64,000 bases of DNA, from the NCBI RefSeq assembly GCF_003194585.1, contig NZ_QHKZ01000009.1, positions 62,001 to 126,000 of the forward strand, written 5' to 3'. The stretch comes from Nocardioides daejeonensis (lineage in GTDB: Bacteria > Actinomycetota > Actinomycetes > Propionibacteriales > Nocardioidaceae). Under the pieces are notes generated by a model. That model had not been told where the DNA came from, did no database searches, and worked only from the letters and a program-made list of their open reading frames with translations. Every line of letters starts with the position of its first letter. Within the stretch, counting starts at the first letter, position 1. Positions 18,128 to 26,514 of the stretch are shown one piece after another. Made by a program: the position numbers and the translations under genes.

Positions 18128-21100
18128 ACCCCACCCATCCACGCGCCCGAGGACTGGCTGCCGTCGTTCTCATCATCGTCGTGCTGGCCGGCATCCCCGC
18201 GACGTTGATTGGGCTCGGCGCCACCCCATGGACCGTCGACCTCTCCCAGTTGCGGCTGCGCCTGCTGAGTCCCGACGACGGCACCGTCACGCTCATCATC
18301 ATCGGCGCCGTCGCTTGGGTCGCGTGGGCTTTCATGGCGTTCTGCCTGGTCACCGAGATCATCGCCGCTGTCCGCGGCGCACACGCTCCACGCCTGCGAG
18401 GCCTCGGCGCCGGGCAACAGTTGGCCGCTCGTCTCGTCGCCTCTGCCGCGGTCCTCTTCGTCGTGACCCAGCCCGTCGGCGTCAGCCACGCAATCACAGC
18501 CGCAGCACTCCCTCCCGCCACCGACACACCATCAGCAACTGCCGACCCTGAGCAGGGCGAACCAGACATCGAGCTTGTGTCGACATCCTCTATCGAACCT
18601 TCACCGGTCACCGAGTCGTACACGACCCGCGCCAACGACAGCCTCTGGAAGATCGCCGAGACCCACCTCGGCGACGGCTCCCGATTCACCGAGATCGTCG
18701 ACCTCAACCCCGGCCTGTTCCCCCACGGACCGGACTTCCTCACCGCGGGCACAGTGCTCCAACTCCCAGTCAATGAAGCCACACCTACCGCGGATCCCGA
18801 CGCAGATCCATACGTCGTTGCACCCGGCGACACGCTCTGGGACATCGCCGATGAGGAACTCGACGATCCGACCCGTTACGACGAGATCTACGACGCCTCC
18901 AAGGACATCGTCCAACCCGACGGCCGCCAACTGAGCGACCCCAACCTGATCTATCCCGGCTGGGAACTCCAGATCCCCCACACTGAGACACCCGCCGAAA
19001 CCCCAGAACAGTCAAGTCCTGAAGCCCAAGCTCCGCAGCCCGCGCCCGAGACAGATCCCGTCGCGCCAGAGGACGTCGCCCCTGCTCCCCCGCCCGCCAC
19101 AGAAATCGAACCAGCCACAGAGTCGGCTGGCGACCAAGAACTCGTAGCTGACGTCGACTCGGACGACGAAACCGGTTCCCCTGCCTGGGTGCTGCCCGGA
19201 CTCACCGGGGCCGGCGCCATCCTGGCAGGTTCACTCTTCCTCGTCCTGCGTGCCCACCGCCGCACACAACTGCGGTACCGGAGCCCCGGTGAGGTGATCG
19301 AGCCGCCACCCCAGGAACTGGTCAACGTCGAGAAGACAGCACGCCTCAACGCCGGCACCGTCCCGCGGCTCCAAGACCTGGACCGTCTGCTGCGGCACCT
19401 CGCCGACGGACTGGAACTGACAGGTCAACCACGACCGCGCCTCCAGATCGTCGAACTCGCCGACCAGCACGTCACGCTCCACCTCGCCGAACCTTCACCC
19501 GCCCCGCCCGGCTGGAGCGGCACCAACAAGGCGTGGACGTTCCACCTCGACCAGACACTGCCTGATCCCGAAAGCCCCGCGCCCTGGCCCCTGCTGTGCA
19601 CCATCGGCGCCACCGACACCGGTCACCTGATGCTGGCGAACCTGGAAGAACTCGGCGCCATCACACTCACCGGCGACCAAGACGCCGCAGCAGCTCTAGC
19701 GCGCTCCATGGCCGCCGAACTCACCCTCAGCCCGTGGAGCATGCTCACCGACATCGACACCGTCGGCATCGCAGCCGAACTCGCCAACCTTGATCCCATC
19801 CGCCTTCACCACCACGACACCGACGACATCGGATTCATTGATCGCATCGCGGCCGAACTCACCAAACGGGGCGACGACGAGCCGGAACTGTTCCATGCCG
19901 TGATCGCACACGACGCACAAGCAGTCGAGCCGATCATTCGAGTCATTGCTGACAGCACCGACCGCCGCGGCGCAACCGTCGTCACCACCAGCGAATCCCC
20001 CGCCGCCACCCACGCGGTCAGCTTCGATCTGTCCGGCGATGGTCACCTGCACATCAGAGATCTCAACCTTGACCTGATCAGCGCAGGCCTCACCGCGGAA
20101 GAGGCCGCCGCGACAGCAGCCATCGTCGCCGTCACCCGCGACGCAGCACCCGTTCCCTCACCGCCGCATCGTGTGGACCAACCCGTGTGGCGCGCTGCGA
20201 CAGACCGCTCTGGAACCCTGGTCACGACGTATGCCGACGCGGCGCCCACCGTCGAAGATGCTGCGCCTGCGCCAGCACAGACCGCCGATGCTGACTCGGG
20301 TGCCGACGAAGAAGTCGAGGAGTCCAGCGCCTCACCTCAGACATCGGTCGACGACCTCGATCCCACCCTCGACGAGGACCTCACCGCTTGGTTCGACCCC
20401 GACAGCCGTGTCCCTAAACTGCGCGTGCTCGGGCCAGTTCGAGCGACCGCTCACGGCAACCCAGCCGCCGTCGCACGACGCAAACCGCACTACGTGGAAC
20501 TGCTCGCCTACCTCGCACTGCACCCCGAAGGCGTGTCGTCCCGCCAGATCGCTGAAGCGTTCTCCATCAACAAAGACCGCGTCCGAATCGATGTCGGCGT
20601 CGTGCGCAAGTGGCTCGGCGAGAACCCACGCACAGGTGACTACTACCTGCCACCGGCCATGCAGACCCGTGCTGCTGGACAGGCAGGCGTGTGGACCTAC
20701 CAAGTCGACGATGTGCTCGTCGACGCCGACCTCTTCCGCCGACTGCGCGCCCGCGGCCAAGCCCGCGGAGATCAGGGTGGCCAAGATGACTTCGACACCG
20801 CACTCCGCCTCGTCGAGGGCGCCCCGTTCTCTGACCTACGCGAGACCGGTTGGAGTTGGCTGCTCGACGCGGAGTCTCGCGACGACGAGATCCTCGCCTG
20901 CGCGATCGTGGACGTCGCACACGACGTCGTCACCGCAGCCCTTCAAGCAGACGACGTCGACCGCGCCGCCGACGCGGTCACGATTGCGACACTCGCCTCG
21001 CCCTACGACGAGATCGCCAGGGTCGACCGTGCTGCCGTCCTCGTAGCGCAAGGACATGAAGACGCCGCACGCGAGTTCCTCGCCTCAGCCGTCCACAACC

Positions 21101-21177
21101 GGAGCGACGACCAACTCGGGCCTCTCGACCTCCCCGCCACGACCAAACGGCAATGCGGCCGATTCAGTGGCGCCTGA
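18124..21177 (+). CDS. Membrane LysM protein with C-terminal BTAD-type domain
   Basis: The 1017-residue protein closes the Tad-like operon. In order: three hydrophobic segments in the first 125 residues; two LysM peptidoglycan-binding repeats near 164-217 (SYTTRANDSLWKIAETHLG) and 228-286 (VVAPGDTLWDIADEEL); a Pro/Glu-rich linker; another membrane segment near 353-377; a central cytoplasmic region; an acidic linker; and from about 763 a winged-helix plus BTAD helical region (LRVLGPVRATAHG; GVSSRQIAEAFSINKDRVRIDVG). This architecture links the cell wall to a DNA-binding-like cytoplasmic domain. Its role here is unknown. It could anchor the pilus machine or act as a wall-sensing regulator. Confidence 0.8.
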   Translation: MNPTHPRARGLAAVVLIIVVLAGIPATLIGLGATPWTVDLSQLRLRLLSPDDGTVTLIIIGAVAWVAWAFMAFCLVTEIIAAVRGAHAPRLRGLGAGQQLAARLVASAAVLFVVTQPVGVSHAITAAALPPATDTPSATADPEQGEPDIELVSTSSIEPSPVTESYTTRANDSLWKIAETHLGDGSRFTEIVDLNPGLFPHGPDFLTAGTVLQLPVNEATPTADPDADPYVVAPGDTLWDIADEELDDPTRYDEIYDASKDIVQPDGRQLSDPNLIYPGWELQIPHTETPAETPEQSSPEAQAPQPAPETDPVAPEDVAPAPPPATEIEPATESAGDQELVADVDSDDETGSPAWVLPGLTGAGAILAGSLFLVLRAHRRTQLRYRSPGEVIEPPPQELVNVEKTARLNAGTVPRLQDLDRLLRHLADGLELTGQPRPRLQIVELADQHVTLHLAEPSPAPPGWSGTNKAWTFHLDQTLPDPESPAPWPLLCTIGATDTGHLMLANLEELGAITLTGDQDAAAALARSMAAELTLSPWSMLTDIDTVGIAAELANLDPIRLHHHDTDDIGFIDRIAAELTKRGDDEPELFHAVIAHDAQAVEPIIRVIADSTDRRGATVVTTSESPAATHAVSFDLSGDGHLHIRDLNLDLISAGLTAEEAAATAAIVAVTRDAAPVPSPPHRVDQPVWRAATDRSGTLVTTYADAAPTVEDAAPAPAQTADADSGADEEVEESSASPQTSVDDLDPTLDEDLTAWFDPDSRVPKLRVLGPVRATAHGNPAAVARRKPHYVELLAYLALHPEGVSSRQIAEAFSINKDRVRIDVGVVRKWLGENPRTGDYYLPPAMQTRAAGQAGVWTYQVDDVLVDADLFRRLRARGQARGDQGGQDDFDTALRLVEGAPFSDLRETGWSWLLDAESRDDEILACAIVDVAHDVVTAALQADDVDRAADAVTIATLASPYDEIARVDRAAVLVAQGHEDAAREFLASAVHNRSDDQLGPLDLPATTKRQCGRFSGA

Positions 21178-21279
21178 TCCCTCACTGTGCCCCTGGATTG
21201 CCCCGGCCAGCCTGAGTTCGAGTGCGGTCGTTGCACCAACCTGTGCCGTAACCTCGCTCGAACCCAGGCTAAGGCTCGG

Positions 21280-21627
21280 CTAGATCGAGCTGTAGACGTA
21301 GCAGACCAGCGATGCCCCGCCGATGCCACTGAGCACCCATGCAGGCAGAGGCTTACGCGTCCGGTACGCGACAGCCAGCACCAGCACGACAACCATCAAC
21401 GCCATCTGGATGGTGACCTTGAGCGTGTTGATCGAGTCGGCGTACACCAACACCATCACCAAGAGCCCCACGGCAGAAAGCACCTCAACGATGGCCGCGC
21501 CGAAGATCATCGGCGTCATCTGCCCCTTTCCTCCGAGTGCGGCCTTGAACTGCGTGGCTTCACCAACGATCAGGACAAGGACGGCGATGCTGATGACGCC
21601 GATGAGGACGTCATGGAAAACGGGCAT
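21280..21627 (-). CDS. Small four-helix membrane protein under a palindromic operator
   Basis: The 115-residue protein has four hydrophobic segments (LIGVISIAVLVLIVGEA; MIFGAAIVEVLSAVGLLVMVLVYA; VTIQMALMVVVLVLAVAY; WVLSGIGGASLVCYVY). AGGAG lies about 12 bases before the ATG at 21627. No family is recognised. A perfect 17-bp inverted repeat lies just upstream, and the TetR gene is immediately upstream on the same strand, so it is probably the TetR target. It could be a small exporter or a membrane-stress protein, but nothing in the sequence decides. Confidence 0.7.
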   Translation of the reverse strand: MPVFHDVLIGVISIAVLVLIVGEATQFKAALGGKGQMTPMIFGAAIVEVLSAVGLLVMVLVYADSINTLKVTIQMALMVVVLVLAVAYRTRKPLPAWVLSGIGGASLVCYVYSSI

Positions 21628-21650
21628 GAGGACACACTCCTGTACGACAG

Positions 21651-21688
21651 ACAGTTCTAACTACACCTTCTGGTGTAGTTAGAACTGT
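21651..21688. promoter_or_regulatory. Perfect palindromic operator, probable TetR site
   Basis: The arms ACAGTTCTAACTACACC (21651-21667) and GGTGTAGTTAGAACTGT (21672-21688) are perfect 17-bp inverted repeats around the spacer TTCT. The site lies 24 bp before the start of the small membrane protein gene and downstream of the tetR gene. A terminator is unlikely, since there is no T-run and the position is 5' of a gene. Size and symmetry fit a TetR-family operator. Confidence 0.75.
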
Positions 21689-21776
21689 ACTAAAAGGAAT
21701 GTTACGAGGATTGGTGACCCCGCGTACCCGACGCCAACGCGGTCACGTCCCTCCGGGCAGCGGGTCAGACCGCGCG

Positions 21777-22337
21777 TCAGTCTGCAGACGAAGGGCCGTC
21801 GGGTGCGGTGATCATCGTTGAGATGCGTGCAGCGATCTGCTGCCGCAACTCCTCAGGCAATGGTTGGTTCATCAGCGCCTCGAACATCCACAGGCCGTCG
21901 GCCGCGAGCCTCGCAATAAACAGGTCGAACTGGTGGGGGTCGGCTGCGGCCGACTCCGGTGACGGCGTCCACTTGTTCGCGACCTCAGGCCACATGCGCC
22001 CCGAGTTGGGATCCTTGGAGAACTCCAACACGAACGCCAGATCAGCACTCGTGGCCGACTGCGTAGCCACCTCCGCATAGGCCGCGAGACGCTCCTCGGC
22101 AGTTGCCTCACCAGCGTCCTTGCCTGCAGCTTGGGCCATGAGGGAGTCCCACACCGTGGAGACATGCTCCTGGATCCCGGCAAGCAGCGCATCTTTCGAC
22201 GGGAAGTGATACATCAAGCCACCCTTGGTCAAGGACGCCTCAGCAGCCACCGAATCGAGAGTCACCGCCGTCACCCCGTCGCGCTGCGCAACACGGACAG
22301 CAGCCTCAAGGATCTTGGAACGATTACTCGGACGCAT
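21777..22337 (-). CDS. TetR-family transcriptional regulator
   Basis: The 186-residue protein has an N-terminal TetR helix-turn-helix (SKILEAAVRVAQRDGVTAVTL; ASLTKGGLMYHFPSKDALL) and a C-terminal ligand-binding region like TetR_C-type domains (FDLFIARLAADGLWMFEALM). It probably represses the small membrane protein gene downstream through the palindrome at 21651-21688. Its ligand is unknown. Confidence 0.9.
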   Translation of the reverse strand: MRPSNRSKILEAAVRVAQRDGVTAVTLDSVAAEASLTKGGLMYHFPSKDALLAGIQEHVSTVWDSLMAQAAGKDAGEATAEERLAAYAEVATQSATSADLAFVLEFSKDPNSGRMWPEVANKWTPSPESAAADPHQFDLFIARLAADGLWMFEALMNQPLPEELRQQIAARISTMITAPDGPSSAD

Positions 22338-22633
22338 GAACCGAATCTATCCGGGCCTAACTCCTGGGCAGGCGAGTCGGGCCCTCAAGGTTCCCTACCC
22401 TCACCCCCTTGGACAAGGACGTGCAGCAGTCCTGAACGGCACAGGATCCCGCTGACGCGGCATCCGGCCACTGCTCTGCCGACGACTCAGCGGCCCACTT
22501 CAAGACCACTTCAAGACTTCCGGGGGTACGCCCGTTGACCTGCGCAAACGCATAGGGGTACGGGTGTACCCCCTCCCCTACTGGCCAGTAAGGGGTACGA
22601 AGTCGGATACGGGTTCTGAGGATCGTCGAGCCC
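22338..22633. other. Intergenic region with iteron-like GGGGTACG repeats before the prim-pol gene
   Basis: Three direct GGGGTACG copies start at 22523, 22555 and 22592. An inverted TGTACCCC lies at 22566-22573, and a 12-bp palindrome TACTGGCCAGTA at 22579-22590. The cluster sits just upstream of the prim-pol gene. Repeats of this kind can be replication-initiator or regulator binding sites. The 22338-22520 part shows nothing recognisable apart from possible promoters for the divergent tetR gene. Confidence 0.45.
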
Positions 22634-23560
22634 ATGAACGACTCGACACGCGACACCACGCGAGGCCCTCGTTGGTCACGGGCGCTGGTTACGGAGCTGG
22701 CCCAAGCGTCGGCGCCGGCTCATGCGGCGATGTCACTCGCGGCCGCCGGGGTGCCTGTGTTTCCGTGTGTGCCGCTGCAGAAGAATCCGCTCACACGGCA
22801 CGGGTTCCGTGACGCCTCAACCGAACCCGGGATCGTGGATGGCTGGTGGCGTCGGTGGCCGAACGCGAACGTGGCGATGCCGACCGGCGCTGTCTCCGGT
22901 GTCGATGTCGTCGATGTGGACGTGCATCCGTCCGGGCATGGTTTCGAGGCACTTCAACTCGCACGGGGTGCGGGCCTTCTGGACGCGCCCGCCTGGATGG
23001 TCTCGACCCCCTCGGGCGGATTGCATGTGTGCTTCCTCCGACAGGAACCTGTCGAGCAGCGCTCGTGGCAGGTACCCGAGCGCCACATCGATTTTCGGGG
23101 CGATGGCGGCTACGTCGTGTTGCCGCCTTCAACCGTCACTCAACCCGATGGTGAGGCCAGCCCGTATCGGGTCATCGACATTGCCTCTCGTCAGCCTGGC
23201 GGGGTCAATGCGGCCGCGGTACGGCGACTCTTGGATCCTTCGCGGACAACCCGGCCGCCTGTGGACCTGCCTCGCGCCGGGGCGCGACCGGACCGGCTCG
23301 CGACCTGGGTAGCCACCCGCGGCGAGGGCGAACGTAATCGGGGACTCTTCTGGGCTGCCTGTCGGATGGTCGAGGCCGGTGAACGGTTCGACGTCACCGC
23401 GAACGTGCTGGGCGACGCGGCCCGTTCGGCGGGGCTGCCTGATCGGGAAGTGATCACCACCATTCGTTCGGCCTACCGCGTCGCCGCCCGGTTGGGAGAT
23501 GACGCCGTTTCGCGTGACCGCGTGGGCCCTTCACGGGCGGCTGAGGGGGTCCGCCTTTGA
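22634..23560 (+). CDS. Bifunctional DNA primase/polymerase (prim-pol, AEP superfamily)
   Basis: The 308-residue protein has the prim-pol core: an N-terminal AAAGVPVFPC segment, the metal-binding DVD at 94-96 (GVDVVDVDVHPSG), the STPSGGLHVCF motif with H131, and HIDFRGDGGYVVLPPS. A short helical C-terminal domain (REVITTIRSAYRVAARLGDD) follows. No helicase domain is fused. It would prime or replicate element DNA, supporting complementary-strand synthesis after transfer or episomal replication. The ATG at 22634 follows the iteron-like repeats. Confidence 0.88.
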   Translation: MNDSTRDTTRGPRWSRALVTELAQASAPAHAAMSLAAAGVPVFPCVPLQKNPLTRHGFRDASTEPGIVDGWWRRWPNANVAMPTGAVSGVDVVDVDVHPSGHGFEALQLARGAGLLDAPAWMVSTPSGGLHVCFLRQEPVEQRSWQVPERHIDFRGDGGYVVLPPSTVTQPDGEASPYRVIDIASRQPGGVNAAAVRRLLDPSRTTRPPVDLPRAGARPDRLATWVATRGEGERNRGLFWAACRMVEAGERFDVTANVLGDAARSAGLPDREVITTIRSAYRVAARLGDDAVSRDRVGPSRAAEGVRL

Positions 23561-23614
23561 CAACTCCCACACGCCTTCCCGACTGCTCAGTTTCAACCTT
23601 GACGAGGAATCCCC

Positions 23615-23965
23615 ATGAACGGACCTGACCCCTACGACCGCCGACTCGACCGAACGGCCGAGGACACCCAGCATCTCGACGTCGAGACTCACGACAGGCC
23701 TCACCTCGCGGTCCACCGCGACCCCTCACAGCGATCGACCACACCGGACTTCCCCGGCAATCAGCCGATCACCTGGGTGCGACCCAGCGAGTTGGCAATG
23801 CGTGTCGGCTCACCGGTTGCCAGCCGCGGCATCGACTTACACACCGCGCTCGTGATGCGCACTCGTCGAGCTCCGGCCTCGCTCGCCAAAGCAGCACGCC
23901 GCACGTCGCGCGCGGCGATCGCTCGACCGACGCCAATCCCTTCGCGCGAAGGAGTGGAACTGTGA
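23615..23965 (+). CDS. Small conserved-type protein of the replication block
   Basis: The 116-residue, charged protein (MNGPDPYDRRLDRTAEDTQH...) has no recognised domain. It has a basic middle and C-terminal region (TRRAPASLAKAARRTSRAA), compatible with nucleic-acid binding. GACGAGG precedes the ATG at 23615, and it overlaps the next gene by 4 bp (GTGA), so co-translation with the 281-residue protein is likely. Confidence 0.6.
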   Translation: MNGPDPYDRRLDRTAEDTQHLDVETHDRPHLAVHRDPSQRSTTPDFPGNQPITWVRPSELAMRVGSPVASRGIDLHTALVMRTRRAPASLAKAARRTSRAAIARPTPIPSREGVEL

Positions 23966-24807
23966 AGATCCCGCCGTTCACGAGTGCGCAGGGCCTGCGG
24001 CTGTTGCTGGTCCGCTTGCACTACTCCCCTGCCGGCGCTTGGACACACGACCCGGACGCTGAAGAGTTGATGCGGTTCGTGGCCCGCAAGTACGCGGCTC
24101 TCGCGCACAAGTACGCCCTGACACCGGACGACGCCGCGTATGCAGCGTTCGAGGCGATGCGGACCCGTGCTGTCCGGGCCGCTGTCGATCCGTGGGCAGT
24201 GGTCACGCGGGCCGTGCAAGTTAGCTTGATCTACGAGGCCCGGGCCCAGGGACTGTTGTGCTCGAACCATCAGGCACGCCGCCCCGAGGTCGCGGTTCAT
24301 CACGACGCCGAACGTTTTTGCGAGCGTGAGACTGATCTGGCCGACTACCACCCGGCGTTCCATTTGACCGACCGTCTCGACGATGAGTACGACGCGGACG
24401 ATCTCGACCCGGCACAGAGCGTTGAGCCGACTAACGCGTGGATGGCCGCCGAACACGCGGCAGGGGTGATGGTCGTCAACGGGTGGCCACAACCGACCGC
24501 TACGGGGTGTATCGAGTACGTCTGCAGCCAGTTGATCCGGTCGGGTGACCGCGCCACCGCCTACACGCGTCTGGTCCGTGACCATCATGCTGAAGCGCTG
24601 CTCGACCTGTCCCACCCGGATTGGGTGGCTGTCCTCCAAGCCCTGTTGGGCAATCAACTTCCCACGCATGAACGCACCCGGGAGGGTCGGGGGCTGCTGC
24701 AACTGCTGGCCATGGGATATCTGCCGGCCGAGCTCAGCACCGTGCCGTGTTTCGCCCAGGTCTTCGCCGCGACCGCCCCGTCCACCGAGGGGGTCGCTCA
24801 TGTCTGA
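23962..24807 (+). CDS. Protein of unknown function with sigma-region-2-like N-terminus
   Basis: The 281-residue protein has an N-terminal helical segment (ELMRFVARKYAALAHKYALTPDDAAYAAFEAMR..DPWAVVTRAVQ) whose pattern resembles sigma-70 region 2: a core-binding helix, DDA, then W...A. The rest is unlike a sigma factor and ends in a helical domain with HPDWVAVLQALLG. No confident family. It lies between a small basic protein and a ParB-domain protein, overlapping both genes, so it belongs to the maintenance/replication operon. The sigma resemblance is weak inference. Confidence 0.65.
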   Translation: MKIPPFTSAQGLRLLLVRLHYSPAGAWTHDPDAEELMRFVARKYAALAHKYALTPDDAAYAAFEAMRTRAVRAAVDPWAVVTRAVQVSLIYEARAQGLLCSNHQARRPEVAVHHDAERFCERETDLADYHPAFHLTDRLDDEYDADDLDPAQSVEPTNAWMAAEHAAGVMVVNGWPQPTATGCIEYVCSQLIRSGDRATAYTRLVRDHHAEALLDLSHPDWVAVLQALLGNQLPTHERTREGRGLLQLLAMGYLPAELSTVPCFAQVFAATAPSTEGVAHV

Positions 24808-25801
24808 AGCACACGGCCACATCGAGTTGGAACGTCGCGTGGACTCCATCAAGGTCGGTGTCCGGCACCGCTCCGACCCGACACGCGATCTGGCTCCGCT
24901 GATGCGTTCGATCGACCGTCTCGGTCTGCTGCAGCCGGTCACCATCACCCCCGAGGGCGTGCTGGTGTGCGGGCACCGTCGCTTGGAGGCCGTCAAGCAG
25001 TTGGGGTGGACGACGCTGCGGGTGTGGGTCCGCACCGGAGTCTCGGACCATCTGACGCAACTGCTTGCTGAGCAGGACGAGAACACCATGCATCGTCCGC
25101 TCTCCCCGCTCGACGCCGCGAGGTTGTATCAGGAACTGAAGGACCTCCTCGCAGAAGATGCTGCTCGTCGGCAGCGGGCCTCCCGGTTCGGCGCCGACGA
25201 CGGGGAAGAAGGCGACGGTGGTGCCGATTCGGCACCACCGCACGGCGACCCAGGAAAGTCCCGCAATCAAGCCGCTCAGTTGGTGACGAGCTCGGCGTCG
25301 CATACCCGTCTGGAACAGATCTGCACGATCGAGCGCATCGCGGCCGATGACGACACTCCCAGCGATGTCCGCAAAATCGCTGAGGAGGAACTCGACCGGA
25401 TCCGCGAAGGCGGCGCGGTCGACCCCAGTTATCAGCGGGTCCGGGCCGCACTCAAGGTCGCCCAGCAACATGTGTCTCAAGAGCCGCCTGAAGACTTGGA
25501 GGAGTTGGCCGCGAAAGCGTTGGCGCAAGCCAAGGCAGACCGCGCCCGGCGCATTGCCGAGAACCGTCGCAGGCGTGAGGCGGCGGCGGAAGCCGCGCGG
25601 CGTTCGGTGCATTCCTTCGGTCTGCTGTGGGAGGACATGGAGGGGTGGACTGACCGCTACGACCCGATCAAGGTCGGTCAAGAGTTGAGCGACGCCAAGT
25701 GGGACAGCTTCGAGCGGACCATCGCGGCGTCGGTCGAGTTCGCCAATGCGGCCCGGACCGCACGCGAGCAGCACGCGTTGGCGTCCGTGGCGAGCGCGTG
25801 A
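24800..25801 (+). CDS. ParB N-terminal domain protein
   Basis: The 333-residue protein has a ParB/Srx nuclease-fold domain near residues 10-75 (DLAPLMRSIDRLGLLQPVTI, then the GHRR box in LVCGHRRLEAVKQLGW) and a long helical C-terminal part with Arg/Ala-rich segments. No ParA partner is adjacent. It may act in element partition, copy control or transcription. The ATG at 24800 is taken as start, since upstream in-frame sequence is a shadow of the previous gene; the overlap is 8 bp. Confidence 0.85.
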   Translation: MSEAHGHIELERRVDSIKVGVRHRSDPTRDLAPLMRSIDRLGLLQPVTITPEGVLVCGHRRLEAVKQLGWTTLRVWVRTGVSDHLTQLLAEQDENTMHRPLSPLDAARLYQELKDLLAEDAARRQRASRFGADDGEEGDGGADSAPPHGDPGKSRNQAAQLVTSSASHTRLEQICTIERIAADDDTPSDVRKIAEEELDRIREGGAVDPSYQRVRAALKVAQQHVSQEPPEDLEELAAKALAQAKADRARRIAENRRRREAAAEAARRSVHSFGLLWEDMEGWTDRYDPIKVGQELSDAKWDSFERTIAASVEFANAARTAREQHALASVASA

Positions 25802-25809
25802 CGAGGTGA

Positions 25810-26502
25810 ATGCAGATGCTTCGTTCCACGACCTACGATCCAGAACTTCGTCGACGCCGCCTCATCGTGGCCGCAGCAGCCGGTGTCCTGCTCCTGATCG
25901 CGGCCGTGACGTACCTGCTGCTGACCCACGACCGTGTCGATGCACCCTCACCGACTGCAGATCGGTCGGCTGTGCCAGCGGCGATCCCGGACGGTGCGTC
26001 GAAGGTGCCGGACGACGGGACGTTGTCGGAACTGCCGCCGGTGTCGGATCCGGCCGAGTTCGCCGAACTGGTGGCGCACGCGATCTTCGATTGGGACACC
26101 ACCGCGTTGGCGCCGCGTGCGGCGTATCTGGAACGCATCGCGACGATCGCCGACCCGACCGGTGAGGAGACACAGGGGCTCATCAGCGACGTCGACGCCT
26201 ACCTGCCACCCGAAGCCATGTGGATTGAGTTGCGCGAGTACCAGACCCGTCAGTGGATCAACGTTGAGTCCGTCGAGATCCCGACCCAATGGGCGACCGC
26301 GCTCGAACAAGGCCAGGCGACGCTCGCACCGGGCACAACGGCGTACACGATCACCGGGGTCCGTCACCGCGACGGAGTCTGGGAAGACGAGCCGGTCGCG
26401 ACCCAGCATGACGTGACGTTCACCGTCTTCATCACCTGTGCCCCGACCTATGAGGACTGCCGGCTCCTTCGGCTCTCCCTGCTCGACGAACCGCTGGAGT
26501 AG
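25810..26502 (+). CDS. Membrane-anchored protein, VirB8/TcpC-like candidate
   Basis: The 230-residue protein has a short basic N-terminus, one membrane segment (LIVAAAAGVLLLIAAVTYLLL) and an extracytoplasmic alpha/beta domain containing a Cys pair (ITCAPTYEDCRLLRL). This is the layout of VirB8/TcpC-type assembly factors of Gram-positive type IV secretion. Sequence identity to that family cannot be judged by eye. It is followed without a gap by the peptidoglycan hydrolase gene, consistent with a role in the transfer channel. Confidence 0.65.
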   Translation: MQMLRSTTYDPELRRRRLIVAAAAGVLLLIAAVTYLLLTHDRVDAPSPTADRSAVPAAIPDGASKVPDDGTLSELPPVSDPAEFAELVAHAIFDWDTTALAPRAAYLERIATIADPTGEETQGLISDVDAYLPPEAMWIELREYQTRQWINVESVEIPTQWATALEQGQATLAPGTTAYTITGVRHRDGVWEDEPVATQHDVTFTVFITCAPTYEDCRLLRLSLLDEPLE

Positions 26503-26514
26503 GTGAGCAGCGTG

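Noticed and set aside
21651..21688. Palindrome as an intrinsic terminator
   Set aside because: No T-run on either side and it lies just 5' of a gene start. Operator is the better reading.
22338..22633. CRISPR-like array
   Set aside because: Repeats are only 8 bp and irregularly spaced. No cas genes occur anywhere in the window.
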